Assembly: GCF_017916455.1 (NCBI RefSeq)
Contig: NZ_JAFMSY010000001.1
Location: forward strand, 1,967,977-2,031,976
Direction of reading: 5' to 3'
Source of the DNA: Nocardioides xinjiangensis
GTDB taxonomy: Bacteria; Actinomycetota; Actinomycetes; Propionibacteriales; Nocardioidaceae
Length of the DNA stretch: 64,000 bases
Under the pieces are notes generated by a model. The model had not been told where the DNA came from and did no database searches. It saw only the letters and a program-made list of their open reading frames with translations. A program made the position numbers and the translations under genes. Below, piece after piece: positions 12,913-19,743 of this stretch; position 1 is the stretch's first letter, and each line of letters begins with the position of its first letter.

Positions 12913-14069
12913 TCGACCCGTCCCTCGTGCTCGGTGCGCTCGAGATCGAGCGCACCCCGCGCGGCCTGCTGCCGCACCGGCTGCCCGCCTGGGCACGAGC
13001 CCAGTGCGGCGACCCGCAACTGCGGCTCGTCGAGGCCCAGCCCGCCGGCGTACGGCTCGCGATGCGGACGACGGCCACGCGGCTCGAGCTCGACGTGCTG
13101 CCGACCAAGCGCCGCTACGTCGGGGCGCCGCAGCGCCCGGACGGCTGGTACGACGTGCTCGTCGGCGGCGAGCTGGTCGAGCGTCAGCAGGCGCCCGGCG
13201 GCAACGTGCTTGACGTCGACATGATGACCGGCGCGAGCACCTTCCACCCGGGCGCGCCGACGACCCTCACCATCGCGCTCGCCGGTGGTGAGCAGGAAGT
13301 GGAGGTGTGGCTGCCGCACGACGAGCAGACCGAGCTCATCGACCTGCGTGCCGACGCGCCGGTGACGCCGCTCGCGGGCGGCCGACCGCGGTGGGTGCAC
13401 CACGGCAGCTCGATCAGCCACGGATCCGTCGCGACGTACCCCACCGAGCCGTGGCCCGTCGTCGCTGCCCGCCTCGCGGGGCTCGACCTGGTCAACCTCG
13501 GCCTCGGCGGCAGCGCGCTGCTGGACCCGTTCGTGGCCCGGACGATCCGTGACACCCCGGCCGACCTGGTCAGCCTCAAGATCGGGATCAACCTCGTCAA
13601 CCAGGACCTGCTGCGCCGCCGTGCCCTCGGGCCGGCGGTCCACGGCTGGCTCGACACGATCCGCGACGGCCACCCCGACACGCCGCTGCGACTGGTCTCG
13701 CCGCTCCACTGCGCGATCCAGGAGGCGGTGCCCGGGCCCACCGTGCCCGACACCGCCGCGCTCGCCGAGGGTCGCGTCGCGTTCCTCGCGGGCGGCGACC
13801 CGGAGCGGGTGGCGCGAGGGGCGCTGACGCTGGAGGTGGTGCGCGAGGTGCTCGCCGAGGTGGTCGACCGCCGCGGCGACCCGCACCTGTCGTACGTCGA
13901 CGGGCTCGCGCTCTACGGCCCGGCCGACGCCGAGCGGCTGCCGCTGCCCGACAACCTCCACCCCGACTCGGCGACCCACCGGCTCATCGGGGAGCGGTTC
14001 GCGGCGCTGGGCGAGTGGCGGGCGGCTTCCAGGTGGGGTGCTGGGGCTGGTCTCGAATCCCCCGCCTAA
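12909..14069 (+). CDS. SGNH/GDSL-type hydrolase (386 aa)
   Basis: The C-terminal two thirds carry the SGNH blocks: HHGSSISHG (nucleophile serine, near residue 163), LGLGGSALL (glycine block), LKIGINLVN (asparagine block) and DNLHPDSATH (Asp-His pair). The N-terminal about 150 residues form a beta-rich accessory domain seen in actinobacterial SGNH hydrolases. No signal peptide is visible, so it is probably a cytoplasmic esterase. It is translationally coupled to the TetR gene. The last five or six codons and the TAA stop at 14067-14069 lie inside copy 2 of the 65-bp repeat element, suggesting that the element arrived in or grew into the original 3' end and now supplies the stop. Confidence 0.8.
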   Translation: MIDPSLVLGALEIERTPRGLLPHRLPAWARAQCGDPQLRLVEAQPAGVRLAMRTTATRLELDVLPTKRRYVGAPQRPDGWYDVLVGGELVERQQAPGGNVLDVDMMTGASTFHPGAPTTLTIALAGGEQEVEVWLPHDEQTELIDLRADAPVTPLAGGRPRWVHHGSSISHGSVATYPTEPWPVVAARLAGLDLVNLGLGGSALLDPFVARTIRDTPADLVSLKIGINLVNQDLLRRRALGPAVHGWLDTIRDGHPDTPLRLVSPLHCAIQEAVPGPTVPDTAALAEGRVAFLAGGDPERVARGALTLEVVREVLAEVVDRRGDPHLSYVDGLALYGPADAERLPLPDNLHPDSATHRLIGERFAALGEWRAASRWGAGAGLESPA

Positions 14070-14117
14070 GCGGGGGATTGCGAACTTCCAGCAGCGTGCA
14101 CGCCCCCAGATGTTCGC
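14053..14117 (-). repeat. 65-bp double-hairpin repeat element, copy 2
   Basis: The reverse complement aligns without gaps to 545-609, with 13-14 differences concentrated in the loop of the first hairpin. The 24-nt hairpin has one change (CGCCTAAGCG against CGCTTAAGCG). The second stem, GCGAACTTCC at 14080-14089 with TGTTCGC at 14111-14117, is slightly weakened. The element begins inside the last codons of the SGNH hydrolase gene, so in both copies it lies at the 3' side of a gene and is read in the same direction by that gene. Confidence 0.8.
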
Positions 14118-14190
14118 GAAACCCTCGGGAAGTCCCGCGAGGAGCACCCGACCGAACACCCCGGCGGCCGGACGGCCCTAGAGTCGGGCC

Positions 14191-15201
14191 ATGACCCGCT
14201 ACGGCGCTCAGTTCGGTCCCGACATCACCTTCCTCGGCGTGCCCGCGTGCGACCTCGACGACGAGGCGACGTACGCCGACGCGGACGTCGTGATCGTCGG
14301 CGCGCCGTTCGACGGGGGTACGTCGCACCGGCCGGGCACGCGCTTCGGGCCGCAGGCGATCCGCATGACCGACTACCTGCCGCACGACGGCTCCCGGCCG
14401 TCGCTGGCCCTGCGCACCGACGCGCTGCGTGACCTCGTGGTCTACGACGCGGGCGACGTCGAGATGTACTCCGGCGACATCGAGGTCGCCCTCCCCGCCC
14501 TGGAGGCCGCCGTCGAGAAGGTGGCGCGCGCCGGTGCGATCCCGGTCGTGCTGGGCGGCGACCACTCGATCGCCTACCCCGACGCCAAGGGCGTGGCCAA
14601 CGTCCTCGGGCACGGGCGGGTCTCGATGATCCACTTCGACGCCCACGCCGACACCGGCGACATCGAGTTCGGCTCGCTGTGGGGCCACGGCCAGCCGATG
14701 CGCCGGCTCATCGAGTCGGGCGCGCTGCGCGGCGACCGCTTCCTCCAGGTCGGCCTCCGCGGCTACTGGCCCGGACCCGAGACGCTGGACTGGATGGCGG
14801 CCGAGCGGATGCGGTCCTACGAGATGACCGAGATCGTCCACCGCGGCCTCGAGGAGTGCCTCACCGAGGCCTTCGCGATCGCGACCGACGAGTGCGAGGG
14901 CGTCTTCCTCTCCGTCGACATCGACGTCTGCGACCCCGGGCACGCGCCGGGCACGGGTACGCCGGAGCCCGGCGGGCTGTCGGCTCGCCAGCTGCTCGAC
15001 TCGGTGCGCCGCATCTGTCTCGAGCTGCCGGTCGTCGGCGTCGACGTGGTCGAGGTCAGCCCGCCCTACGACCACGCCGACATCACCGCGGCCCTCGCCA
15101 ACAGGGTCGTCCTCGAGGCGCTCTCGGCGATCGCCCGCCGACGGCAGGACGAGCGCGACGGCACGACCTGGGACCCGGGGCGCCCGCTGCTGGACCGCTG
15201 A
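14191..15201 (+). CDS. speB: agmatinase-family ureohydrolase (336 aa)
   Basis: Binuclear manganese ureohydrolase motifs are complete: GGDHS (H125), HFDAHAD (D150, H152, D154) and SVDIDVCDP (D243, D245). The family hydrolyses guanidino compounds to urea plus an amine; agmatine to putrescine is the default reading. Close actinobacterial relatives with the SLWGHGQPMRR loop may instead use guanidinobutyrate or other guanidines, so the substrate is not settled by sequence. A TAGAGT -10 box at 14179-14184 lies 6 nt before the ATG with no Shine-Dalgarno, so the mRNA is probably leaderless. It ends base-to-base against the convergent nucleoside hydrolase gene. Confidence 0.85.
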   Translation: MTRYGAQFGPDITFLGVPACDLDDEATYADADVVIVGAPFDGGTSHRPGTRFGPQAIRMTDYLPHDGSRPSLALRTDALRDLVVYDAGDVEMYSGDIEVALPALEAAVEKVARAGAIPVVLGGDHSIAYPDAKGVANVLGHGRVSMIHFDAHADTGDIEFGSLWGHGQPMRRLIESGALRGDRFLQVGLRGYWPGPETLDWMAAERMRSYEMTEIVHRGLEECLTEAFAIATDECEGVFLSVDIDVCDPGHAPGTGTPEPGGLSARQLLDSVRRICLELPVVGVDVVEVSPPYDHADITAALANRVVLEALSAIARRRQDERDGTTWDPGRPLLDR

Positions 15202-16050
15202 TCAGCGCACCGCCAGCAGCGTGTCGACGTACGCCCGCGCGACCGACGCGGCGTCGACGTCGACGACCACGTCCACCCAGCGGCCGTCCGCCACCTCGGT
15301 GAGCACGTCGCCGACCACGCCGAGCCGTCGCGGCTCGACCCGGAACAGGTGCGGGTGCGTCAGCAGGACGAGCGCGCCGGCGTCGCCGACCAGGTGTCCC
15401 CGGCGCACCGCGAGCAGCTCGCCGGCCAGCCGCGCCGCCGGCCGGTCGGACGACCTCAGTCGATCCACGTCGGCCGGGGTGACCGAGACCTGCGCGAAGA
15501 CGTCGGCGACGTAGAGGGTCGTCGGCCGACCCGCGGCGAGCACCCGGGCGGTGGCGTCGGCGTCGTGGGCGGCGTTGAACTCCGGCGGGTCCTCGGGCAC
15601 CAGCTCGCCGGCCACCGCGACCAGCCGCTCGGCGAGCGGCGCGAGCCCGGCGACGTTGGTGAGCGGTGCGAGCCCCACGAGCGTGACCGCAGCGCTCCCG
15701 GCCGCCTCGGCGACAAGGTCGCGCACGCCGATCCGCGCCGGGTGGGGGCCGGGCGGCACGCGAACGTCGCCCAACCCGTCGGGTCCGTGGTTGGTGGGTC
15801 CGCTCCGCGGCCCGGCGCCCGTCGTCGTGCGCGAGGCGCCCACGACCACCGGCACGTCGGCCGCACCGGCGTGGGAGAGCACGGCCGCCGAGTTGCGGGC
15901 AGCCACCTCGACCGGCACGTTGCCCGCCACGGTGGTCACCGCGCACAGCTCGAGCGCCGGGCTCGCGACGGCGTACAGCAGCGCCAGCGCGTCGTCGATG
16001 CCGGTGTCGACGTCGAGGACGACCCGCCTCGGCGCTGCCCGATCGGTCAT
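15202..16050 (-). CDS. inosine-uridine-preferring nucleoside hydrolase family protein (282 aa)
   Basis: The calcium-binding signature VLDVDTGIDDALALL (residues 11-25) is characteristic of the IUNH family, which cleaves the N-glycosidic bond of ribonucleosides for nucleobase salvage. Later family landmarks include TTVAGN (residues 39-44), a GLAPLTNVA segment and FNAAHDADA, the last equivalent to the E/D-F-N-x-x-x-D-x-x-A substrate-binding motif. Length is slightly short but complete. There is no signal peptide, so it acts in the cytoplasm. It is tail-to-tail with the ureohydrolase with no gap, and about 100 non-coding bases separate it from the SipW cluster. Confidence 0.85.
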   Translation of the reverse strand: MTDRAAPRRVVLDVDTGIDDALALLYAVASPALELCAVTTVAGNVPVEVAARNSAAVLSHAGAADVPVVVGASRTTTGAGPRSGPTNHGPDGLGDVRVPPGPHPARIGVRDLVAEAAGSAAVTLVGLAPLTNVAGLAPLAERLVAVAGELVPEDPPEFNAAHDADATARVLAAGRPTTLYVADVFAQVSVTPADVDRLRSSDRPAARLAGELLAVRRGHLVGDAGALVLLTHPHLFRVEPRRLGVVGDVLTEVADGRWVDVVVDVDAASVARAYVDTLLAVR

Positions 16051-16149
16051 GACGGCAGGCTAGGCCGCGTCGGGCGAGTGGGGTACGACGAGGCGGTTGA
16101 GCCGGTCGACCACGACTCCTCCGGTGCGACGGACGCCTCAGCGGTCGGA

Positions 16150-17157
16150 TCAGGAGCAGGTCGTGGTCAGCCCCAGCCCCAGCAGCGACTTGCGGCCGGT
16201 GGCGACGGTCCCGGTCGACGAGGCCCACGACGGCGAGTCCGCCAGGAAGGCGCTGACGCGGACCGTGAAGCCGCCGAGGGGGAGGTCGGCAGCCGCATAC
16301 GCCACGCTGTACGTCGTCGTTCCCGACCTGGGCGCCACCACGCGGTCCGCGCCGTGGAGCATCCCCTGGGCGTCGGTGAGCCGCACCCGGTAGCCGTAGC
16401 GCGGGTCCTGGTCGGGCCACGAGTACGTCAGCGCCTCCAGCAGGCCGCCACCCGCGCAGCTCACGGACGGGGGAGGCAGGACCGCGTGCGCGCGCAGCGA
16501 GGTGCCGCTCAGGGCCACGGTGTCGGTCCACGACGCCCACCCCGGGGCGCTGTGGGTGACGCCGGTCGCTGCGCCGGCGATCAGCAGCACGGCGAGCGTG
16601 AGGACGCGCAGTGGTCCACGCCGCCCGCGCCCCGCGTCCGCGCGAGGGTGGGGAACCGGCGACGCGGCCGGGACGGCGTCGACGGGGGGCTCCGCGGACG
16701 GGCGGAGCGCCACATGCAGCAGGCACGCCCCGTAGAGGAGGAGCGCGAAGCGTCCCGCCCCGGTCCCGAGCCAGCCCAGGGCGTACCCGAGCCACGGCAC
16801 GTCGAGCACGACGCGCTCGGCTGCGGTGACGTGGTACGGCTGGGGGTCCGGCACGCGGTTGGCGTCGCCCTGCAGCCGCAGCGTCGCGACGTCCCCCTCG
16901 AGGGCCGCGCCGACGACGCGGTGGGTGACCCGAGCCCCGTTCGTCGTGGTCACGGCGACCACGTCGCCGGCGGCGATGTCGGCGGCGTCGACCCGGTGCA
17001 CCCACGCCAGCGCGCCGGTGGGGATGGTCGGGGACATGGACCCGGAGCGGAAGACGATCGGACGGACGTCGAACGCCAGCGCGCACACCGTGGCGAGCAG
17101 GCACAGGCAGCCCAGGACCGCTGACGCGGTCAGCAGGGCGTGGCGGACGCGCGTCAC
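16150..17157 (-). CDS. SipW-type signal peptidase I fused to an exported, substrate-like C-terminal domain (335 aa)
   Basis: Residues 1-150 are an S26 peptidase of the Ser/His (ER/SipW) type: N-terminal membrane helix, FRSGSMSPTIPTG with catalytic S40, VTHRVV with H79, RLQGDANRVPDP, and a second helix near 131-150. After a charged linker, residues 181-200 form another hydrophobic helix followed by WASWTDTVALSGTSL (W208-L221), which looks like the processing region of SipW-dependent substrates such as its neighbours (AHWTDEAEV, ASWNDSESV). The rest is beta-rich and may be an extracellular Ig/Fn3-like domain. The GTG start overlaps the upstream stop by 4 nt. Confidence 0.7.
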   Translation of the reverse strand: MTRVRHALLTASAVLGCLCLLATVCALAFDVRPIVFRSGSMSPTIPTGALAWVHRVDAADIAAGDVVAVTTTNGARVTHRVVGAALEGDVATLRLQGDANRVPDPQPYHVTAAERVVLDVPWLGYALGWLGTGAGRFALLLYGACLLHVALRPSAEPPVDAVPAASPVPHPRADAGRGRRGPLRVLTLAVLLIAGAATGVTHSAPGWASWTDTVALSGTSLRAHAVLPPPSVSCAGGGLLEALTYSWPDQDPRYGYRVRLTDAQGMLHGADRVVAPRSGTTTYSVAYAAADLPLGGFTVRVSAFLADSPSWASSTGTVATGRKSLLGLGLTTTCS

Positions 17158-17834
17158 GACACGTCCGAGGTGCCGTGGACGGTGATGCGCACGGACGTGG
17201 TCGCGCCCTGGAGGGCGGCCGCCGCGGTCGACGGCATCGTGACCTGCACGCAGACCCGCTCGGACCCGCCCGGGGCGAGCAGCCTGCCGCTCGCGATCAG
17301 GGGGCCGTCGAGGCTGGCGGCGGTGCCGGACCATGCCGGGCCCGGACACGTGGCGGCAGGAGCGACACCGGTGGTCGCCGTGTCGCCGGTGACCTTGACC
17401 GCCAGCGCGCCGGCGAGCCCCTTGCCGTCGGGGTTCGTGGCGGACGTGGCGGCCGTGTACCTCAGGGGCGCCGTCCCGGTGTTCCTGACGGTCAGCACGG
17501 CGGCCGTCGAGCTCCCCGGGACCATCGCTGACAGGTCCAGCGCGGTGTAGCCGGCGATCTGGTCCTGGCCGTCCACGCGGAGGTCGAGCGTGCCCGCGGT
17601 GACGGTGGTGCCGGCGACCTCGGCCTCGTCGGTCCAGTGCGCGTACGTGCCGGGCGTCGCGAGGACGAGCACCGTCCCCAGGCCCAGGAGGGCTCGGACC
17701 CGTGCGGAGGTCCGGCCCGCCGTCCGCGTCGAGGGACGCCCCGGCCCGCCGGTGGGCGCCGCAGCGTCCCTGCGGGGGAGCCACGGCGTGGCGCGCCCAG
17801 ACATGGCGCGCCTGGACATGCTGCGCTTAGACAT
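17154..17834 (-). CDS. SipW-dependent-type exported protein, TasA/CalY-like (226 aa)
   Basis: A basic N-terminus of about 45 residues leads into one hydrophobic helix (VRALLGLGTVLVLATPGTYA) and the processing-type motif AHWTDEAEVAGTTVTAGTLDL at residues 66 onwards, the pattern seen in substrates of SipW-class signal peptidases (biofilm fibre proteins such as TasA). The mature part is beta-rich, with a VPGSSTAAVLTVRNTGTAPLRY segment as in DUF11/CalY-like proteins. ATG at 17834 overlaps the peptidase stop by 8 nt; ATGs at 17819 and 17804 are also possible because the first 15 residues are an imperfect MSKRS/MSRRA/MSGRA repeat. Confidence 0.65.
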   Translation of the reverse strand: MSKRSMSRRAMSGRATPWLPRRDAAAPTGGPGRPSTRTAGRTSARVRALLGLGTVLVLATPGTYAHWTDEAEVAGTTVTAGTLDLRVDGQDQIAGYTALDLSAMVPGSSTAAVLTVRNTGTAPLRYTAATSATNPDGKGLAGALAVKVTGDTATTGVAPAATCPGPAWSGTAASLDGPLIASGRLLAPGGSERVCVQVTMPSTAAAALQGATTSVRITVHGTSDVS

Positions 17835-18372
17835 GTTGGGCCCTGACGTCGTCGCGGGCCGGGCGCCGCGCGCGGAGCCCCGACCCCAGCAGCACGGCCG
17901 CGTAGACGAGCAGCGCGGCCGCGACGAGGCGGGTCCCGGCCTGGCGTGCCTCCGCGGTCAGCAGCTGACCTGCGAAGCCGAGCCACGGCACGGCGTACCA
18001 CTCCTCGCCCCTGACCTGCACCGGCCGCACCCAGCGCCGGTCGGGCACAGCGTTCGCGTCCCCGCGGGTCTGGAACACCGGCTCGCCCTCGGCGTCGACG
18101 CCCTGGCTGACGACCCGGTGGGTGACCACCGTCGGCTCACCGGAGTCCAGCTGGTAGGTGATCACCGAGCCGACCCCGATGTCCTCGGGCTCGGTGGGAC
18201 GTACGACGACGAGGGTGCCGGGAGGCATCGTCGGTTCCATGGAGCTGGTCAGCACCGTGTAGGGCACGGCCCCCGCGAGGCGCGGCACGACGACCGCGAG
18301 GGCCATCGCCGCGCCGGCGGCGAGCAGCACCGCCCACGTGGTCACGCGCCACGCCCGCCTGAGGACCGACAT
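17827..18372 (-). CDS. sipW: signal peptidase I, SipW type (181 aa)
   Basis: This S26 peptidase carries the Ser/His dyad of the archaeal/ER/SipW branch: TSSMEPTMPPG with catalytic S44 and VTHRVVSQG with H85, then FQTRGDANAVPD. Membrane helices lie near residues 11-32 and 147-165, so the active site faces outside. It lies between its two probable substrates, the downstream 226-aa protein (overlapping by 8 nt) and the upstream 190-aa protein (6 nt gap), forming one minus-strand operon. The likely role is to release or anchor surface fibre or biofilm-matrix proteins. Confidence 0.82.
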   Translation of the reverse strand: MSVLRRAWRVTTWAVLLAAGAAMALAVVVPRLAGAVPYTVLTSSMEPTMPPGTLVVVRPTEPEDIGVGSVITYQLDSGEPTVVTHRVVSQGVDAEGEPVFQTRGDANAVPDRRWVRPVQVRGEEWYAVPWLGFAGQLLTAEARQAGTRLVAAALLVYAAVLLGSGLRARRPARDDVRAQHV

Positions 18373-18378
18373 CGACGA

Positions 18379-18951
18379 TCAGGCGTGCTGCTGGCTCAGC
18401 GAGACCGTCAGCGCGTCGAGCGTCGCGGTGACGCCCTGGGCGGTCGTGCCGGCAGTGGCGGCGTCGAACGTCACGCTGACGACAGCGGTCAGGACCTTCC
18501 CGTTGTCGGCACTGGTGATGGCGTCTCCGTCAGCGAGCGCTGCGGCAGCGGTTCCAGCACCCGCGGCGCCGAGGGTGTAGACGGCGCTCGGCTTGAGCTG
18601 CTTGACGAGGTCGGCGTCGCTTGCGGCGGCGAACTCCGGCGTGCCGAGACCCGCCGTGGCCTTGAGGTGCGCGCCAGACGCGTTCACGGTGTAGGTGCAC
18701 GTCCGGGTGATGACGTCGCCCGGCACGAGGAGAGTGGATCCGGGCGAGAAGACCTCGCCACCGCCCGCGGCGTCCAGGATCCATTCGCCGCAGCCCTGGC
18801 CCGCCGCCTCGACGAGGCTCAGCGTGCCGGACCTGATGTCACCGCCGCTCACCGACTCGCTGTCGTTCCAGGACGCCAGTGTCCCGGCTCCGCCGATCAG
18901 CAGGACCGATGCCGTGGTGACCGCGAGGGCGGCCTTGGTGTTCTTGTGCAT
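18379..18951 (-). CDS. alternate-type signal peptide domain protein (SipW substrate, 190 aa)
   Basis: The N-terminus MHKNTKAALAVTTASVLLIG and the following GAGTLASWNDSESVSGG match the actinobacterial alternate-type signal peptide found on proteins encoded beside SipW-like peptidases. The mature part, from about residue 30, has three cysteines (CGEW, TCTYTV) and small-residue beta strands; no enzyme motif is present. It is the first gene of the operon and is preceded by the ribosome site GGGAGCAAC. By analogy it is a secreted structural or surface protein. Confidence 0.75.
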   Translation of the reverse strand: MHKNTKAALAVTTASVLLIGGAGTLASWNDSESVSGGDIRSGTLSLVEAAGQGCGEWILDAAGGGEVFSPGSTLLVPGDVITRTCTYTVNASGAHLKATAGLGTPEFAAASDADLVKQLKPSAVYTLGAAGAGTAAAALADGDAITSADNGKVLTAVVSVTFDAATAGTTAQGVTATLDALTVSLSQQHA

Positions 18952-19282
18952 CTGTTGCTCCCGTGGTGTGGATTACGGATCGCCGACGGGGGTCGACGGC
19001 AACGAAGTGGAACCTGAACGGTTACGCCTCGGTGAGCGAACAGGGTCGATATCACCCGACTGGGCCAGCGCGGACCACCCGCCTGCGTGGGCCTGGTCGG
19101 CGGACGGGTCATGCGTCGCTTCCGCGCGGGTCAGCCGCAAGGGGTGGGGCCTGGCGCGCCCGCCGAGGGGGCGGCCGGTTCCCCGCAGCCGTGCTGCGGG
19201 ACCCGGACGCTCCACGACCGCAGGCTGACGACCAACGGAGAGCTGTCCACCCGCAGTGAGGACTCCGGTTCGAGGCGGCGGG
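18952..19282. other. 331-bp intergenic region without a recognisable gene
   Basis: The region holds the promoter side of the SipW operon (minus strand) and the 3' side of the short LuxR-type gene. Both strands have short open frames, but none has a ribosome site or recognisable residues. No convincing -35/-10 pair or dyad was identified by eye. Confidence 0.5.
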
Positions 19283-19609
19283 TCACACGATGCCCTCACG
19301 GACCGCCTGGACGATGACCTGGATCGTCGTACGGACCCCGAGCCGCCGGCGCAGGGCGCTCGTACGACGGTCCACGGTGGCGGCCGAGCACCCGAGCTCG
19401 CGAGCAATCTCCTCGCGGCCGGCGTTGCGCGCCAGCATCGCGACGATGGCGACGTCGCGGGCGTCCCATTCGTGGGCGAGCAAGCGGCCGCTGCCAGTCC
19501 GCGCGCGCTCGCGTGCCGCGCTCTCGCTCGCGGTTGGTGAAACGGTCAACTGAGACGAACGACGTATGGACACGCGCCTAGTGGACGCCTTGCCGATGTG
19601 GGCCGTCAA
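19283..19609 (-). CDS. short LuxR-type helix-turn-helix protein (up to 108 aa)
   Basis: The C-terminal 60 residues form a GerE/LuxR DNA-binding domain: DARDVAIVAMLARNAGREEIARELG, then CSAATVDRRTSALRRRLGV. The N-terminal about 45 residues are Ser/Arg-rich and unstructured, with no receiver or ligand domain, so this is a single-domain regulator like the short LuxR proteins of other actinobacteria. The start is uncertain: ATG 19609 is the first, but the HTH needs only the last 65 codons. It is divergent from the GH78-like gene with a 134-bp AT-richer gap that includes a LacI operator. Confidence 0.6.
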   Translation of the reverse strand: MTAHIGKASTRRVSIRRSSQLTVSPTASESAARERARTGSGRLLAHEWDARDVAIVAMLARNAGREEIARELGCSAATVDRRTSALRRRLGVRTTIQVIVQAVREGIV

Positions 19610-19647
19610 GGAGGCTGTCCGTCGATGACAAACACCGGTCAGAAGCC

Positions 19648-19661
19648 TTGCAACGTTTCAA
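19648..19661. promoter_or_regulatory. LacI-family operator upstream of the GH78-like gene
   Basis: TTGCAACGTTTCAA is a 14-bp dyad (TTG-n-AACGTT-n-CAA) with the CpG-centred core typical of LacI/GalR/CcpA-family operators. It lies 82 nt before the ATG of the secreted glycosidase, and TACTGT at 19671-19676 could be the -10 box just downstream. The only LacI protein in the window is encoded immediately after that glycosidase, so it is the natural ligand of this site. Confidence 0.75.
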
Positions 19662-19743
19662 AGACGCCGCCTACTGTGAGCGTCGTCACGAGACAACCCC
19701 GTCCCGGCGACCACAGGTGTATCGATAAAGCACTGGAGAACGA

